11,873 nt of DNA from the NCBI GenBank assembly GCA_016987375.1, contig PJRA01000048.1, forward strand, positions 105,750-117,622. Reading direction: 5' to 3'. Position 1 is the stretch's first letter; each line of letters opens with the position of its first letter. The notes under the pieces are model-generated. The model was not told the DNA's origin. It worked only from the letters and a program-made list of their open reading frames with translations, and ran no database searches. Below are positions 1 to 8,419 of the stretch, in pieces. The position numbers and the translations under genes were made by a program. This stretch comes from Brachionus koreanus. Lineage: Eukaryota; Rotifera; Eurotatoria; Ploima; Brachionidae.

Positions 1-1649
1 TTAGACAAATCTGACTAAAGAGCATTTTGCAGAGATTTTGCACATCAGACTTTGAATTTTGGTGCAACTAAGTATGTTGCAGTTTGTTGCACTTACAGAA
101 CTAATTATGAGCCTTCAGAAAAAAAGTTATTAGAATTTGTTCAGCTCCGTAATTAGCTTTTTCGCATTTTAGTATTAGGAATTCTAGGCATAGATTTATT
201 AGCTTTTCAAAAATTTTAAACTCTTCAGTTTGTTCAATATTTATTTCGTTTAATAAAATGAGTTTATAGCTAAAAATTTCAAACAACTTTAATTAATTGA
301 GTTTTTAGTCAAATAGAAAAAAATTATATCATTTTTAATTTTCTAATCATTTGATAAATTTAGTTAACATAATTTTTTAAATTTCTTGATCAAAATCCAA
401 AGATCCCGAACCCCGTGATCATGTGTTTATATAGTATGTAAAAAATATCTAATATATAACATTGCAATATTTGATTAGTAATTATTATTAACACTAGAAG
501 GTCGGAGTGCTTTTTTAGAACTCTTTTTAAAGAATTAAATCCGAAAAATTAAATTCATAAAGCTTAAATATTTTTTGAAAGAAATAAAATTTTATAAAAT
601 AGCTTGTAAAAACTAAGCATGTTGATTTTCAACTTAAATGGAAATCTTATATTTTTAAAATTAATTGCGTTATTATATTCCAAATTTTAACAACTTAAGT
701 ACTGCAAAAGTACAGAATTAAAATAAAACAATTTAATAATGTAATTTCGAAATTTCAAAAAATTAAATAGAAAAGAATCTTGCCAATTATAGTCTTACTG
801 ACAAAATGAAGTTTAAGAACAATTAAAATGATTATATGCTCAAAAATCATCTTTACAAAATGTTTTTAATATTTATTGAGTAAAAATATTTATTTCAGAG
901 ACAAAGTCTAATTCTGAATAGTCTTAGCTTTCGTTCCAATTCAATTGTTACTTAAAATTTAATATAAAATTTAACATTTAAAAAAAAAGAATGTTAATAT
1001 AAGAAAAAATGATAGAATTAAGTTAATGTAATATTAGTCTGGTGAAAGTATCTACGCGTGTCTCAAATCTTTTGATAGTGTTTTCTTGACGTGACAATAT
1101 GTATACATCCGTGAATCTTGTTGTCTATCAAATCTAGTTTGGAGTTATTTTTCACGAAAAAAAATAAATTCTAAATTTCTATTTTTGAAAATAATAATAA
1201 ATAATAAAAGCAATTAGTATTCTTTATTAATTCAATACCTGGAATTCTGAAAATGATATTATATGTCTTTGCATTAAATTTTGATCATTAACTTGAATAT
1301 GCAGTCTTTATAATTACATGGGATTTTTCTAGGATTCGAATAAAAAAAAATTAAAAATTTAATTAGTTTTTTATCTAACTTCTGATGTTTTTAAAATTTG
1401 GAAACTATGGTTTTTAATTATTCCATTAAATTTTTCATTATATAATAAGAACAATTATTTTTGTTTTAAAGAAATATAATAAATAGGTTTTATTGTTTAT
1501 TAAATTTATAAATTTTAAAATTAGAGGATATAAATGAGTCGAGTAAACGAAATTTCAACTAAAATGTTAAATAAAAGTTTTGTATTAATTAATGTGACAC
1601 CGTTTAAATAACCTTGAGTACAAAAACATGGTTAAGAATATTTTTCCGA
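1..1649. other. AT-rich DNA without a supported gene
   Basis: Long A and T runs dominate and stop codons are dense in all frames. The longest open frame (101-286, minus) is low in complexity and lacks recognisable motifs, so it is not called. Two less AT-rich islands stand out: about 390-425, and about 1035-1145, which has short open stretches on both strands but no domain I recognise. A 7-bp perfect inverted repeat (GTGCAAC at 62-68, GTTGCAC at 86-92) lies near the left edge. The first copy of a 72-bp dispersed repeat is at 1171-1242 and is listed separately. Confidence 0.6.
1171..1242 (+). repeat. Dispersed repeat, copy 1 of 2
   Basis: These 72 bases match 2858-2929 in the same orientation with no gaps and five mismatches (about 93% identity). 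Weaker similarity may extend some 25 bases further left. The match stops abruptly at the right-hand end (CCTGG here, CCAGG in copy 2), which suggests a true element boundary. The unit is AT-rich and contains a run of AAT trinucleotides, so part of the match is simple sequence, but the last 30 bases are not. The family is not recognised. Confidence 0.7.
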
Positions 1650-1655
1650 TTTATT
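1650..1655 (-). promoter_or_regulatory. Poly(A) signal for the 155-residue ORF
   Basis: The plus strand reads TTTATT, so the minus strand carries a canonical AATAAA that begins 22 bases after the stop codon of the ORF at 1677-2144. In such AT-rich DNA this hexamer is frequent by chance. The spacing supports it but does not prove it. Confidence 0.4.
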
Positions 1656-1676
1656 TTAGTTAAATTTGATTTTCTG

Positions 1677-2144
1677 CTAAGAAATTTTCATTAAGGTTTC
1701 ATATTTTTTGTCGGCTTCATTGATCATCATCAAATTTCTTTGCTTGATAAGCTTTCGATATTCATGATAGGGGTCATTATGGTAATTGGATTGTTTAATA
1801 TTCGGCAAATGTGATTTCATCTTTTGAGTTTTGAAAGTATCAATCCAGAATTCTTTTTCGATTTCTCTAAGTCTTGACTTTTTTAATCCATTATGATTTG
1901 TTTTAGGTAAACTAGGAAGCTTAAACTCGGTATAAGTGTCTTTTTTCAGATAAAATCCGTTTGAATATTTCTGTAAACTGAGATTAATTGGTTTAAGAGC
2001 TTCAACTTGGTTTGTTTGCCAGTTAAAACTTGACTTGGAAATTCTTGAATCTTGCTGGTTATTTAAAGGTATACTAATAGAGCTTTTTGGTTTTCGAATA
2101 ATTAGTAGTTCTTCAAGTCGACGGTATTTATTTTCAGTGAGCAT
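1677..2144 (-). CDS. Uncharacterised basic protein, 155 residues
   Basis: I do not recognise this protein. It is rich in Lys, Asn and Ser, has no signal peptide or membrane segment, and no Cys/His pattern. The C-terminal half is likely helical and charged (KSRLREIEKEFWIDTFKTQK at about residues 88-107, then YHEYRKLIKQRN near 128). The region is visibly less AT-rich than its flanks, as expected for coding DNA. The ATG has A at -3, and an in-frame TAG lies 15 bases upstream, so the start is well bounded. A splice-acceptor-like TTTTAACATTAG ends just before the leader (AG at 2157-2158), which would fit cis- or trans-splicing. An AATAAA follows the stop closely. It could be a whole small gene or a terminal exon. 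The composition resembles poorly conserved ciliary or testis proteins, but that is only an impression. Confidence 0.55.
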   Translation of the reverse strand: MLTENKYRRLEELLIIRKPKSSISIPLNNQQDSRISKSSFNWQTNQVEALKPINLSLQKYSNGFYLKKDTYTEFKLPSLPKTNHNGLKKSRLREIEKEFWIDTFKTQKMKSHLPNIKQSNYHNDPYHEYRKLIKQRNLMMINEADKKYETLMKIS

Positions 2145-2159
2145 TTTGTAAAAAATCTA

Positions 2160-2857
2160 ATGTTAAAAGCAATTTAAAATCTGAATTTTAGATATTTTCA
2201 AATAATGTTTCTAATTTAGAATTAAAAGCTACTAAAAATTAAAAGTTAAAAACTTAAGCTAATGAGATATTTGCTATTAAAGTTAAAAATAAAATTTGAA
2301 AAAAGTCAATATTTTAATTTTGCTTCTATTTAGAATTGTTTAGAATTTCTATTTAGCAAATATAAATTAGAATTAGCAAAAACCGTTTTAGCAACTAATT
2401 TGATAGGTTGTAATTTAAAAAGAAAATAAATTTTAAATAGAAAAATATCGATTTATTATCAAATTAGTGTTATTTAATATTATTTTTGATTAGAAAAAGT
2501 AAATCTTAAAAAAAAACAAGGTTTAAATGTTAAAATAGCAAAAACAAATTAAAGGGCTTTAGTTGAAAATAATTTCCATTAAATTTGGTAATTTAGTTGA
2601 ATTGAAAACGACTTAACAAGGCGATTTATTATTTTTTAACTAAAATCACTGAAACTTAAAATAAGACTACTTGAAAAAATAATTGCTAATTTTGCATAAC
2701 TTGTATTATTCATCATAATTTTCTTATATGTATTAAAATTATAAATTAAACATTATTTTACTTAAAAAAAACAAAAATTTTATGTGGAAGTGTATTACAA
2801 GTGTGGTCTTTTAGATTATGTTGTGGAAACTTCTTTATTTTATAAGAAAAATCAGTT
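2160..2857. other. AT-rich intergenic DNA
   Basis: No open frame of note occurs on either strand. A- and T-runs dominate and I see no repeat, RNA gene or motif that stands out. The segment lies upstream of the 155-residue ORF and ends at the second copy of the 72-bp repeat. Any promoter for that ORF would sit here, but no TATA or initiator element can be picked out against this base composition. Confidence 0.6.
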
Positions 2858-2929
2858 CTAAAATTCTATATTTGAAAATAATAATAAATAATAATAGTAA
2901 TTAGTATTCTTTATTAATTCAATACCAGG
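2858..2929 (+). repeat. Dispersed repeat, copy 2 of 2
   Basis: This is the partner of 1171-1242, in direct orientation, about 93% identical over 72 ungapped bases. Its right boundary (2929) touches the stop codon (2930-2932) of the zinc-finger-like remnant on the minus strand. The repeat may therefore have been inserted at, or may supply, the end of that reading frame. On the minus strand each copy contains an AATAAA hexamer, so the repeat could act as a poly(A) site for minus-strand transcripts. Confidence 0.7.
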
Positions 2930-3249
2930 CTATGTTTTATCTACTAATGCTTCTTTTAAACGGTTTCGAATGGGTAAAATTTGTAGTGTATATGCCAGAT
3001 CGGAGCTGTTGCTCAAAATAGATACTTGAAAAGGAGATAAGCGACTCCCCATTATCCACTAGGATAGAATAGGGTCAGCAAAAAAATCTTTAAAATCTTC
3101 TTTTAAAGATTGCATTTTGAACAAAGCTTTGTAGCATTTTTTACAACAATATGGATGTTTTTTGATATTGACATCAGTTAGCTTAAAATTATCTTTTAAC
3201 CATTTAGCCAAAATTTACATTTGTTTTCTTTGAGCCTGTCAAGACGTCT
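2930..3249 (-). pseudogene. Frame-broken zinc-finger-like coding remnant
   Basis: Reading the minus strand, a first stretch (3249-3217) gives RRLDRLKENKCKF. A shift of one base then gives WLKDNFKLTD (from 3202), followed by HPYCCKKCYKALFKMQSLKE and DFKDFFADPILS, then a TAG at 3059-3061. The same frame stays open for 42 more codons (including LQILPIRNRLKEALVDKT) to a TAG at 2930-2932. The paired cysteines with a preceding C-K look like a zinc-binding module at the N-terminus of a DNA-binding protein, ZAD- or THAP-like in flavour, but I cannot assign a family. The frameshift and internal stop suggest a pseudogene. Alternatively the bases before 3059 (CTGACC, then pyrimidines and CCTAG) make a good intron 3' end, so part of this could be a spliced gene. 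Confidence 0.45.
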
Positions 3250-4049
3250 TATTTTAATTTAGTTTAAAAATTAAAAAATCAAACTAAATTAGAAAATTTA
3301 ACAATAATTAACAAATTACTTTAATTTTTGTAACAAGATTAGATGTGGTTCTTGTTGAAAATAATTTTTTTATCACAAACAAAATATTGGCACTGTGAAA
3401 TGTCATACAAATTTTCAAAAAGAAAAAACTAGTTGTAAACTTGATTTTTAACATAAATCTGTATTTTAATTTCAATTAGGTAATTTTATAAAAAAAAATG
3501 TAGATTTATATAAATAAAAGAGGTTAAAAAAAATATACACCAAAAATTAAGTAATTTGTTCTTATGAAAATATCAACAAATTAAAAGATTAAAGTTCATA
3601 GATTTTATTTTTCAAATATTGCATATTTTTATATTTTACTCATACCATTGAATTTACATGTTTTAAAAAAAAAAGTGAAAATTTACATAATTCCTATTAT
3701 ACTTAATTATTATTTACAGAACTTTTTAAGTAAAAAAATATTGTCTTCTTATAATTTAATATTTTAATTTTTTTATAATCTTCATCGCCAAATCTGGCGT
3801 AATCTTTTCTGAAATAAATAAAAAAAAAAAAATGCTTATATTTTATTTATTCAACCAACTCAAACTTCTTCCTTTTTTAAAAAATATCTTTTTTTTAATA
3901 TCAATTTCTTGTAACAATTGGGTTTAAACGAAGTCATAAGCCATTCGGACGAACCTAGGGCCTGCCCTAAAGTATATTTTTAATAAATAAGCAAATATTT
4001 TACAAATTTATTTGCTAGCAAACCAAAATTTATTCATAATTTGCCCCAT
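3250..4049. other. AT-rich intergenic DNA with one GC-rich island
   Basis: Most of the segment is A/T runs without open frames. The exception is about 3915-3970, a GC-rich island holding a near-perfect palindrome (TAGGGC CT GCCCTA, 3957-3970). Read on the minus strand, this island resembles the untranslated 3' end of a LINE, but that is an impression only. Nothing else can be supported. Confidence 0.5.
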
Positions 4050-4480
4050 CATCAAAAACTAATATCAAAACTCTCTAAAAACTTAAAAGTAGAGAATCAA
4101 AATTATTGAAACCAATCAAGAAAAAACCTAAATTTACAGAGATTAGAGGACCACAGGCTTAAAGGAGACTTGGTCTAGATGTTTAAAATAGTTAATGGGT
4201 TAACCGATTAGCCGAAAAAAATATGCGAAAAGTCTGTCATTGAATCTGAGAAGATTTTTAAAAAAAAAGGACTAGCCCGGCTAATCAAAATAAGAGACTC
4301 ATTCCAATATATTGTTTTCTTTTAAAAGAGTGATGTCAATTTTGAACGGAATGTTGGACCATGTAACAGTTTTAAATCAAGAATTGACTCAAAGTAAAAA
4401 GCATAAAATCAAGGGCTGCAATGGCTCGCTTAAAAGCCAAATGCCTAAACTGCAATTCAGTCATACTAATAGTATTAGTA
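4050..4480 (+). pseudogene. 5'-truncated dead LINE: end of the RT protein plus 3' UTR
   Basis: One plus-strand frame, read through in-frame stops at 4107, 4176, 4209 and 4323, gives the C-terminal tail typical of non-LTR retrotransposon ORF2 proteins. It begins KLISKLSKNL, then LNLQRLEDHRLKGDLV and MFKIVNG (matching the familiar LxxRRxRGDLIxxFKIxNG block), then LARLIKIRDSF, and ends NSFKSRIDSK with a TAA at 4395-4397. The polymerase and endonuclease domains are absent, as in 5'-truncated copies. The following bases look like a LINE 3' UTR: a 5-bp stem (TGGCT at 4422-4426, AGCCA at 4435-4439) with an 8-base loop, then a short TA-rich tail containing the palindrome ACTAATA G TATTAGT (4465-4479). 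The L2/CR1/Rex-like clades are plausible, but the clade cannot be fixed from this fragment. Confidence 0.75.
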
Positions 4481-4824
4481 CTAACAGATAGTATTGCTTT
4501 TCATCATGTGCTGAATGTCTTCTTTAACATCAAAACTTTACAATTTAATTTCACTTAAGACAAACAACAACATTCTGTTAAATAAATTGTAATAAATTAA
4601 CAAGTGTTTAATATATTTTTTGACAAATGTGATCAACTCTATATGCTAAATTTGCAACTATTTTAAGTTTTGAAAATATTCTTGTTTATTAAAAATTAAA
4701 AATTTAAAAATTTATTTGTTAAAACAATTAATAATTTACCTAGAAGTTAAAAAAAATTACGATTCAATGTAAACAAAATTAAATAAAAACTAAAATTTTA
4801 ACTTAGAAATTCTTTCTCTTCTAG

Positions 4825-4898
4825 TTACTGATATTAAGTGCGTCAACGAAATGCGTCTTTCAGAAATTTTGGCATCAAATATCTCAGAAAATAAATAA
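4825..4898 (+). CDS. Possible terminal coding exon, convergent with abl
   Basis: A strong acceptor-like tract (TTCTTTCTCTTCTAG, ending at 4824) is followed by an open frame of 24 codons, TDIKCVNEMRLSEILASNIS and ENK then TAA (4896-4898). The AAATAAATAATG around the stop contains an AATAAA. This would be a phase-1 last exon of a plus-strand gene meeting abl tail to tail. The segment is less AT-rich than its surroundings. Against this, I find no matching upstream exon in the window, and the minus strand is also open here (from about 4915 to a stop near 4797, including AKISERRISLTHLISVTRRE), so it could be a decayed fragment of something else. Function unknown. Confidence 0.25.
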
Positions 4899-5091
4899 TG
4901 TATTTTAAAAGTTTATTTAATAATTGAATACGACACTCATTAAAAAAAAAAAAAGTTATTTTGCTTTTATTTATATAAAAAATTTATACAAAAATAATAT
5001 ATTAATTAAGAGTTTAAACATTCTAATGGAAAAAAAAAAACTCGAAAAAAAATGAACGGAAGATGTATCATCAACTGATAGAACTAAATGC
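4899..5091 (-). other. Probable 3' UTR of abl, with poly(A) signal
   Basis: On the minus strand this segment follows the abl stop codon. AATAAA hexamers occur at 4966-4971 (about 120 bases past the stop) and 4912-4917. Either could end the transcript. The plus-strand A-runs at 4942-4954 and 5028-5052 are T-runs in the abl mRNA sense, so they are not a retrocopy poly(A) tail. Confidence 0.4.
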
Positions 5092-7614
5092 TCATTTGGA
5101 TGAATTCAATGTTTGCTGCGATACTAACTGAGTTAGCTTGTCCAAGTTGTGCATAAAATCGTTTAGCAACTTGCTCAGACCATTAAGATCTAGAGCGTTT
5201 GAATCATTATTTTCAGCAGAATCGTTTCTCTCACATTTATGAAAACCTTTAACTTTAATCAGTATTTGTCTAAGCTTTAAAATCAAGTCATAGTTTTGTT
5301 CATTAGAAAAACTATTCAAATTATTTAGCTCTATGTTAGTTTTAGAGCAAAATTTTTCTTTATAATCAATGAATGATTTCCATTCATCAGTATTGGACAA
5401 AAATTTTTTGATATTTCTCAATTTTTGCACAAATATTTCAAGATCTTCTTTGATATAGCGCAAAATAATGAGAAAACCATTGCCGCTAATTGACTGATTA
5501 GAATTATTCAATGGCAAAAATATTCCTGTTTGCTTATACTGACTTGGCTTTATGTTAAAACTAGCATATTCTATTGATTTTTTTAAATTTTCTGATTTTC
5601 GTTGCACTGAAAGCCTGTCGAAATTGTTGTTGGCTTTGATTTCATTTGAACTGTTGGAACAACATGAACTTGATGACGAGCAATCTTCTTTTTTCTCATC
5701 CAAATCATTAACAGACTGAGATCGTTTTTCCTCCTCTTTTTTGTCTTCACGGTTTACTTTTTTCAAATTACTAAACACTTTTTGCAATTCACTTTTGTCG
5801 GCATCGGATGTTTTGATCAATCGACTTTTAGGCCGGACATCGGTTATTTGAGGAGTGGCTGTAGTTGAATTCAATCGTTTTTCAACACCTTGCAGCGAGT
5901 GATTGATGTTATCAACGTCTTTGAACGAACAAGACCTCTCGGGCGGTTTTGGTGGTTGGCTCTTCTTGGCCTGAAACGAGCTCAGGACTATTTGATTCGA
6001 TGTCTTTTGATTACTGTGAGCTGGAAGAGTGGATGAATTGAAATCTTTATGAACTACGATTGGAACAGACACAGAACTTGTTTCATGAAACATATTCTCA
6101 ATATCAGTGTAAATTTCGGCAAATGTTGGCCGATTGAACGGCTCCCATTGCCAGCAACGGCGCATCAGCTCATACAAATTTAATGGACAACTATCGGGAC
6201 ACTCCATCCTATAGCCTGAGTCCAGCAGATGATAAACATTGGCCAATTCAACGCCTTGATACGGCGATTTTCCATAAGTGGCTATTTCCCAGAGCAATAT
6301 GCCAAACGCCCAAACGTCTGATTTGCTTGAAAATTTGTTATAGGCTAAACCCTCAGGTGCTGTCCACTTAATTGGAAATTTTGCTCCTATATGAGCTGTG
6401 TACTCTGATTGACCATCGTTTTTGTCTGAAGCATTTACAAGTCTTGCCAAACCAAAGTCAGCAACTTTGACCAAGTGATTTTCACCAACTAAGCAATTTC
6501 TAGCTGCCAAATCTCGATGAATAAAATTTTTTGATTCTAAATAGCTCATTGCCGAAGCTACTTGCAGTCCAAAATACAACAGCACATTAAAATTAAGTTC
6601 TTCTCTATTTGCGTTTCTCAAATAGTCCAACAGATTTCCATTGGGCATGAATTCTGTGATTATGTAATATGGAGGCTCGCGAGTACAAATTCCGAGCAAT
6701 TGAACCAAATTGGTGTGCTTCATTTCTTTCATTATTGAAGCTTCGGCTAAAAATTCTTGCAAACACATGTTTTCTTCCTTGAGCGTTTTAACTGCTACAA
6801 TTTTATTGTACCTAAGCCAAACGCCTTCATACACATCGCCATATTGGCCAGATCCCAGCTTGAGACGCATTTGTATCTCACATCTATCGAGTTCCCATTT
6901 ATCAGCTCCGTCATTAAGCACATCAACTGGACTAAATGAATACAGTTGAGGCTTGCTCTTTAGCTTGGCAGCAGGATACAAAAGAGTTGTTGTCAGACCA
7001 TCTGGTTCAATTGAATGATGATGTATTAGTTCGGCAAGAGTTGAGAACTTTGACTCCTTGGAAACATAAAACAAGCTGAGGCCATTTGGGAGTTCATCTT
7101 TGTTGATGCGATAGTGATATACTCGGCCATCAAATCTTAGCGAAATAGAAAGCTGGTTTTGACATGTCTCTGACTCTCGGACCAAAAATGAACCATTTAT
7201 ACCCGATGAAAGAAGATACTCGGCTTTGACACGCTCTATTCTGCCATGATACCAAGCAAAATTGTCTAATTGATTGAACTGTTTTATATAGCTTGAGGGC
7301 ACCCATCCGCTTTTTTGACTAATTATGTTTCTAACTTCACACCACTCTTTTGTCTTGTTGTAAGATAAAATATTGAGATTGTCGCCTTTTTGAATATTCA
7401 AATGCTTATCTAGATTACATCTGTAATCGTACAAAGCTATGAATATTTGGGTTTGATCGTTGCTAAACGATGTCGAGTTAGAGGACAACGACGGACTTGT
7501 TTGAGCGAGATTTTCCTTCGATTTGTTACGCTGTTTTAAATTGTGTGAAAATCGCGCCGTATTCAATGGAGTGCTCGGATTCGATTTCGTACCACTAGAG
7601 CTTGAATTGCCCAT
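5092..7614 (-). CDS. abl: Abl-family non-receptor tyrosine kinase, complete in one exon
   Basis: An 840-residue Abl kinase that relays signals to actin and adhesion. Order: MGNSSS myristoylation site (Gly2); SH3 about 57-113 (ALYDY 60-64, W91, GWVPSSYI); SH2 about 121-213 (WYHGR, FLVRES with Arg146); linker tyrosine Y225; kinase about 244-505 with GSGQYG 254-259, VAVK Lys276, αC Glu291, gatekeeper Thr320, HRDLAARN 366-373, DFG 386-388, activation-loop Tyr405 in YTAH, and APE 419-421. All catalytic residues are present. [12 protein letters not shown] segment (554-564) matches the conserved adaptor-binding PxxP site. A Ser/Asn/Lys-rich stretch (about 565-700) leads to an F-actin-binding helical domain (about 705-838, with [19 protein letters not shown]). 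It is shorter than vertebrate (about 1,130) or fly (about 1,600) Abl. The ATG has A at -3 and G at +4, with an in-frame stop 40 bases upstream. Odd points: no introns, and extra residues in the linker and activation loop. Confidence 0.97.
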   Translation of the reverse strand: MGNSSSSGTKSNPSTPLNTARFSHNLKQRNKSKENLAQTSPSLSSNSTSFSNDQTQIFIALYDYRCNLDKHLNIQKGDNLNILSYNKTKEWCEVRNIISQKSGWVPSSYIKQFNQLDNFAWYHGRIERVKAEYLLSSGINGSFLVRESETCQNQLSISLRFDGRVYHYRINKDELPNGLSLFYVSKESKFSTLAELIHHHSIEPDGLTTTLLYPAAKLKSKPQLYSFSPVDVLNDGADKWELDRCEIQMRLKLGSGQYGDVYEGVWLRYNKIVAVKTLKEENMCLQEFLAEASIMKEMKHTNLVQLLGICTREPPYYIITEFMPNGNLLDYLRNANREELNFNVLLYFGLQVASAMSYLESKNFIHRDLAARNCLVGENHLVKVADFGLARLVNASDKNDGQSEYTAHIGAKFPIKWTAPEGLAYNKFSSKSDVWAFGILLWEIATYGKSPYQGVELANVYHLLDSGYRMECPDSCPLNLYELMRRCWQWEPFNRPTFAEIYTDIENMFHETSSVSVPIVVHKDFNSSTLPAHSNQKTSNQIVLSSFQAKKSQPPKPPERSCSFKDVDNINHSLQGVEKRLNSTTATPQITDVRPKSRLIKTSDADKSELQKVFSNLKKVNREDKKEEEKRSQSVNDLDEKKEDCSSSSSCCSNSSNEIKANNNFDRLSVQRKSENLKKSIEYASFNIKPSQYKQTGIFLPLNNSNQSISGNGFLIILRYIKEDLEIFVQKLRNIKKFLSNTDEWKSFIDYKEKFCSKTNIELNNLNSFSNEQNYDLILKLRQILIKVKGFHKCERNDSAENNDSNALDLNGLSKLLNDFMHNLDKLTQLVSQQTLNSSK

Positions 7615-7682
7615 TTTAAATTGCGTTAAATATTCTTTTCTATACCAAGCTAGTTAGTTACATTTCTTGCTAAAACAAAAAT
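7615..7682 (-). promoter_or_regulatory. abl 5' leader with splice-acceptor-like site and minimal uORF
   Basis: On the minus strand the sequence AATTTTGTTTTAG ends at 7670, a good 3' splice-site match 55 bases before the abl ATG. This could be the end of a 5'-UTR intron or a spliced-leader trans-splicing acceptor. The leader then contains ATGTAA (7663-7658), a start codon followed at once by a stop, and an in-frame TAA (7656-7654) that bounds the abl frame. No donor or upstream exon can be identified with confidence. Confidence 0.4.
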
Positions 7683-8419
7683 TAAAATAAAAAATATAAT
7701 TTTTTTGATCGATCGACCTCTTTTCAAATTAAGAACAGTCCATTTTTTATTATTATTCTTACTAGTCGAATCAGACCCGGCCTTACAAGAGAGCAAATAG
7801 TTTTTCATCGATTGAATATTTTATTCATTAAATGTTAGAGAAATATTTTAGTGAATTTTTGATTAAATTATTACTAATTATTAGTCTAAAGTAACGAATG
7901 AATGAATTCTGTTTTATCAAGCATGTATGTATTTATAATTTATCATTTATGAATGCAAGCATGTTTTATATGACTGTCTGGATAGTTTTCTTTTTTTTTC
8001 ATTCATTCTTTCATTTATTTATATTAAATTGAGTTTGAACACAATTTTAAACAAATTCCAAGTTATTGACCTAAAATTAAAATTTGACTTTAAGATTTTT
8101 TTAGAAATTTTTTTCAAAAATTGAGCGCTTAAACGAAATAAAAACAGACCATAAATGGGGGTAAAACAGACAGAAAAATTTTTTTTTTATTTTTTCTAAA
8201 AAAACAATAAAGACAAGAATTCAGACAAATTTAGTCATATATAATTAAGTTAAAGTAAAATTTTACATTAAAAAAATTCAACATATTTTTCAAAAATATT
8301 GTAAAGTAGTGTGTCTTTTAAGCGTTTTTAGGTGTTTAAATAGTGTTTAATATTAAAGCAAATAATTTGATTATTTAAAATCATTTCTGAAGAATAAACA
8401 TGCTTAATTTGTTTTTGAA

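Noticed and set aside
91..96. Perfect minus-strand splice donor GTAAGT
   Set aside because: The neighbouring frame stops a few bases before it and no matching exon is visible. The hexamer is common by chance in this composition.
101..286. 61-codon minus-strand ORF
   Set aside because: Hydrophobic and low in complexity, with composition as AT-rich as the flanks and no motif. ORFs of this length arise by chance here.
390..425. GC-richer patch with a GGTTCGGGATC-like string on the minus strand, reminiscent of a tRNA T-arm
   Set aside because: No acceptor stem, D-arm or anticodon arm can be built around it, so it is not a tRNA gene.
6183..6949. Three plus-strand ORFs inside abl (6183-6371, 6710-6949, 6757-6939)
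   Set aside because: They are antisense shadows of the kinase and linker coding sequence and have no protein features of their own.
7896..8008. 11-bp inverted repeat of ATTC units
   Set aside because: It is simple sequence in a region rich in ATTC/GAAT words. There are no further arms or flanking duplications.
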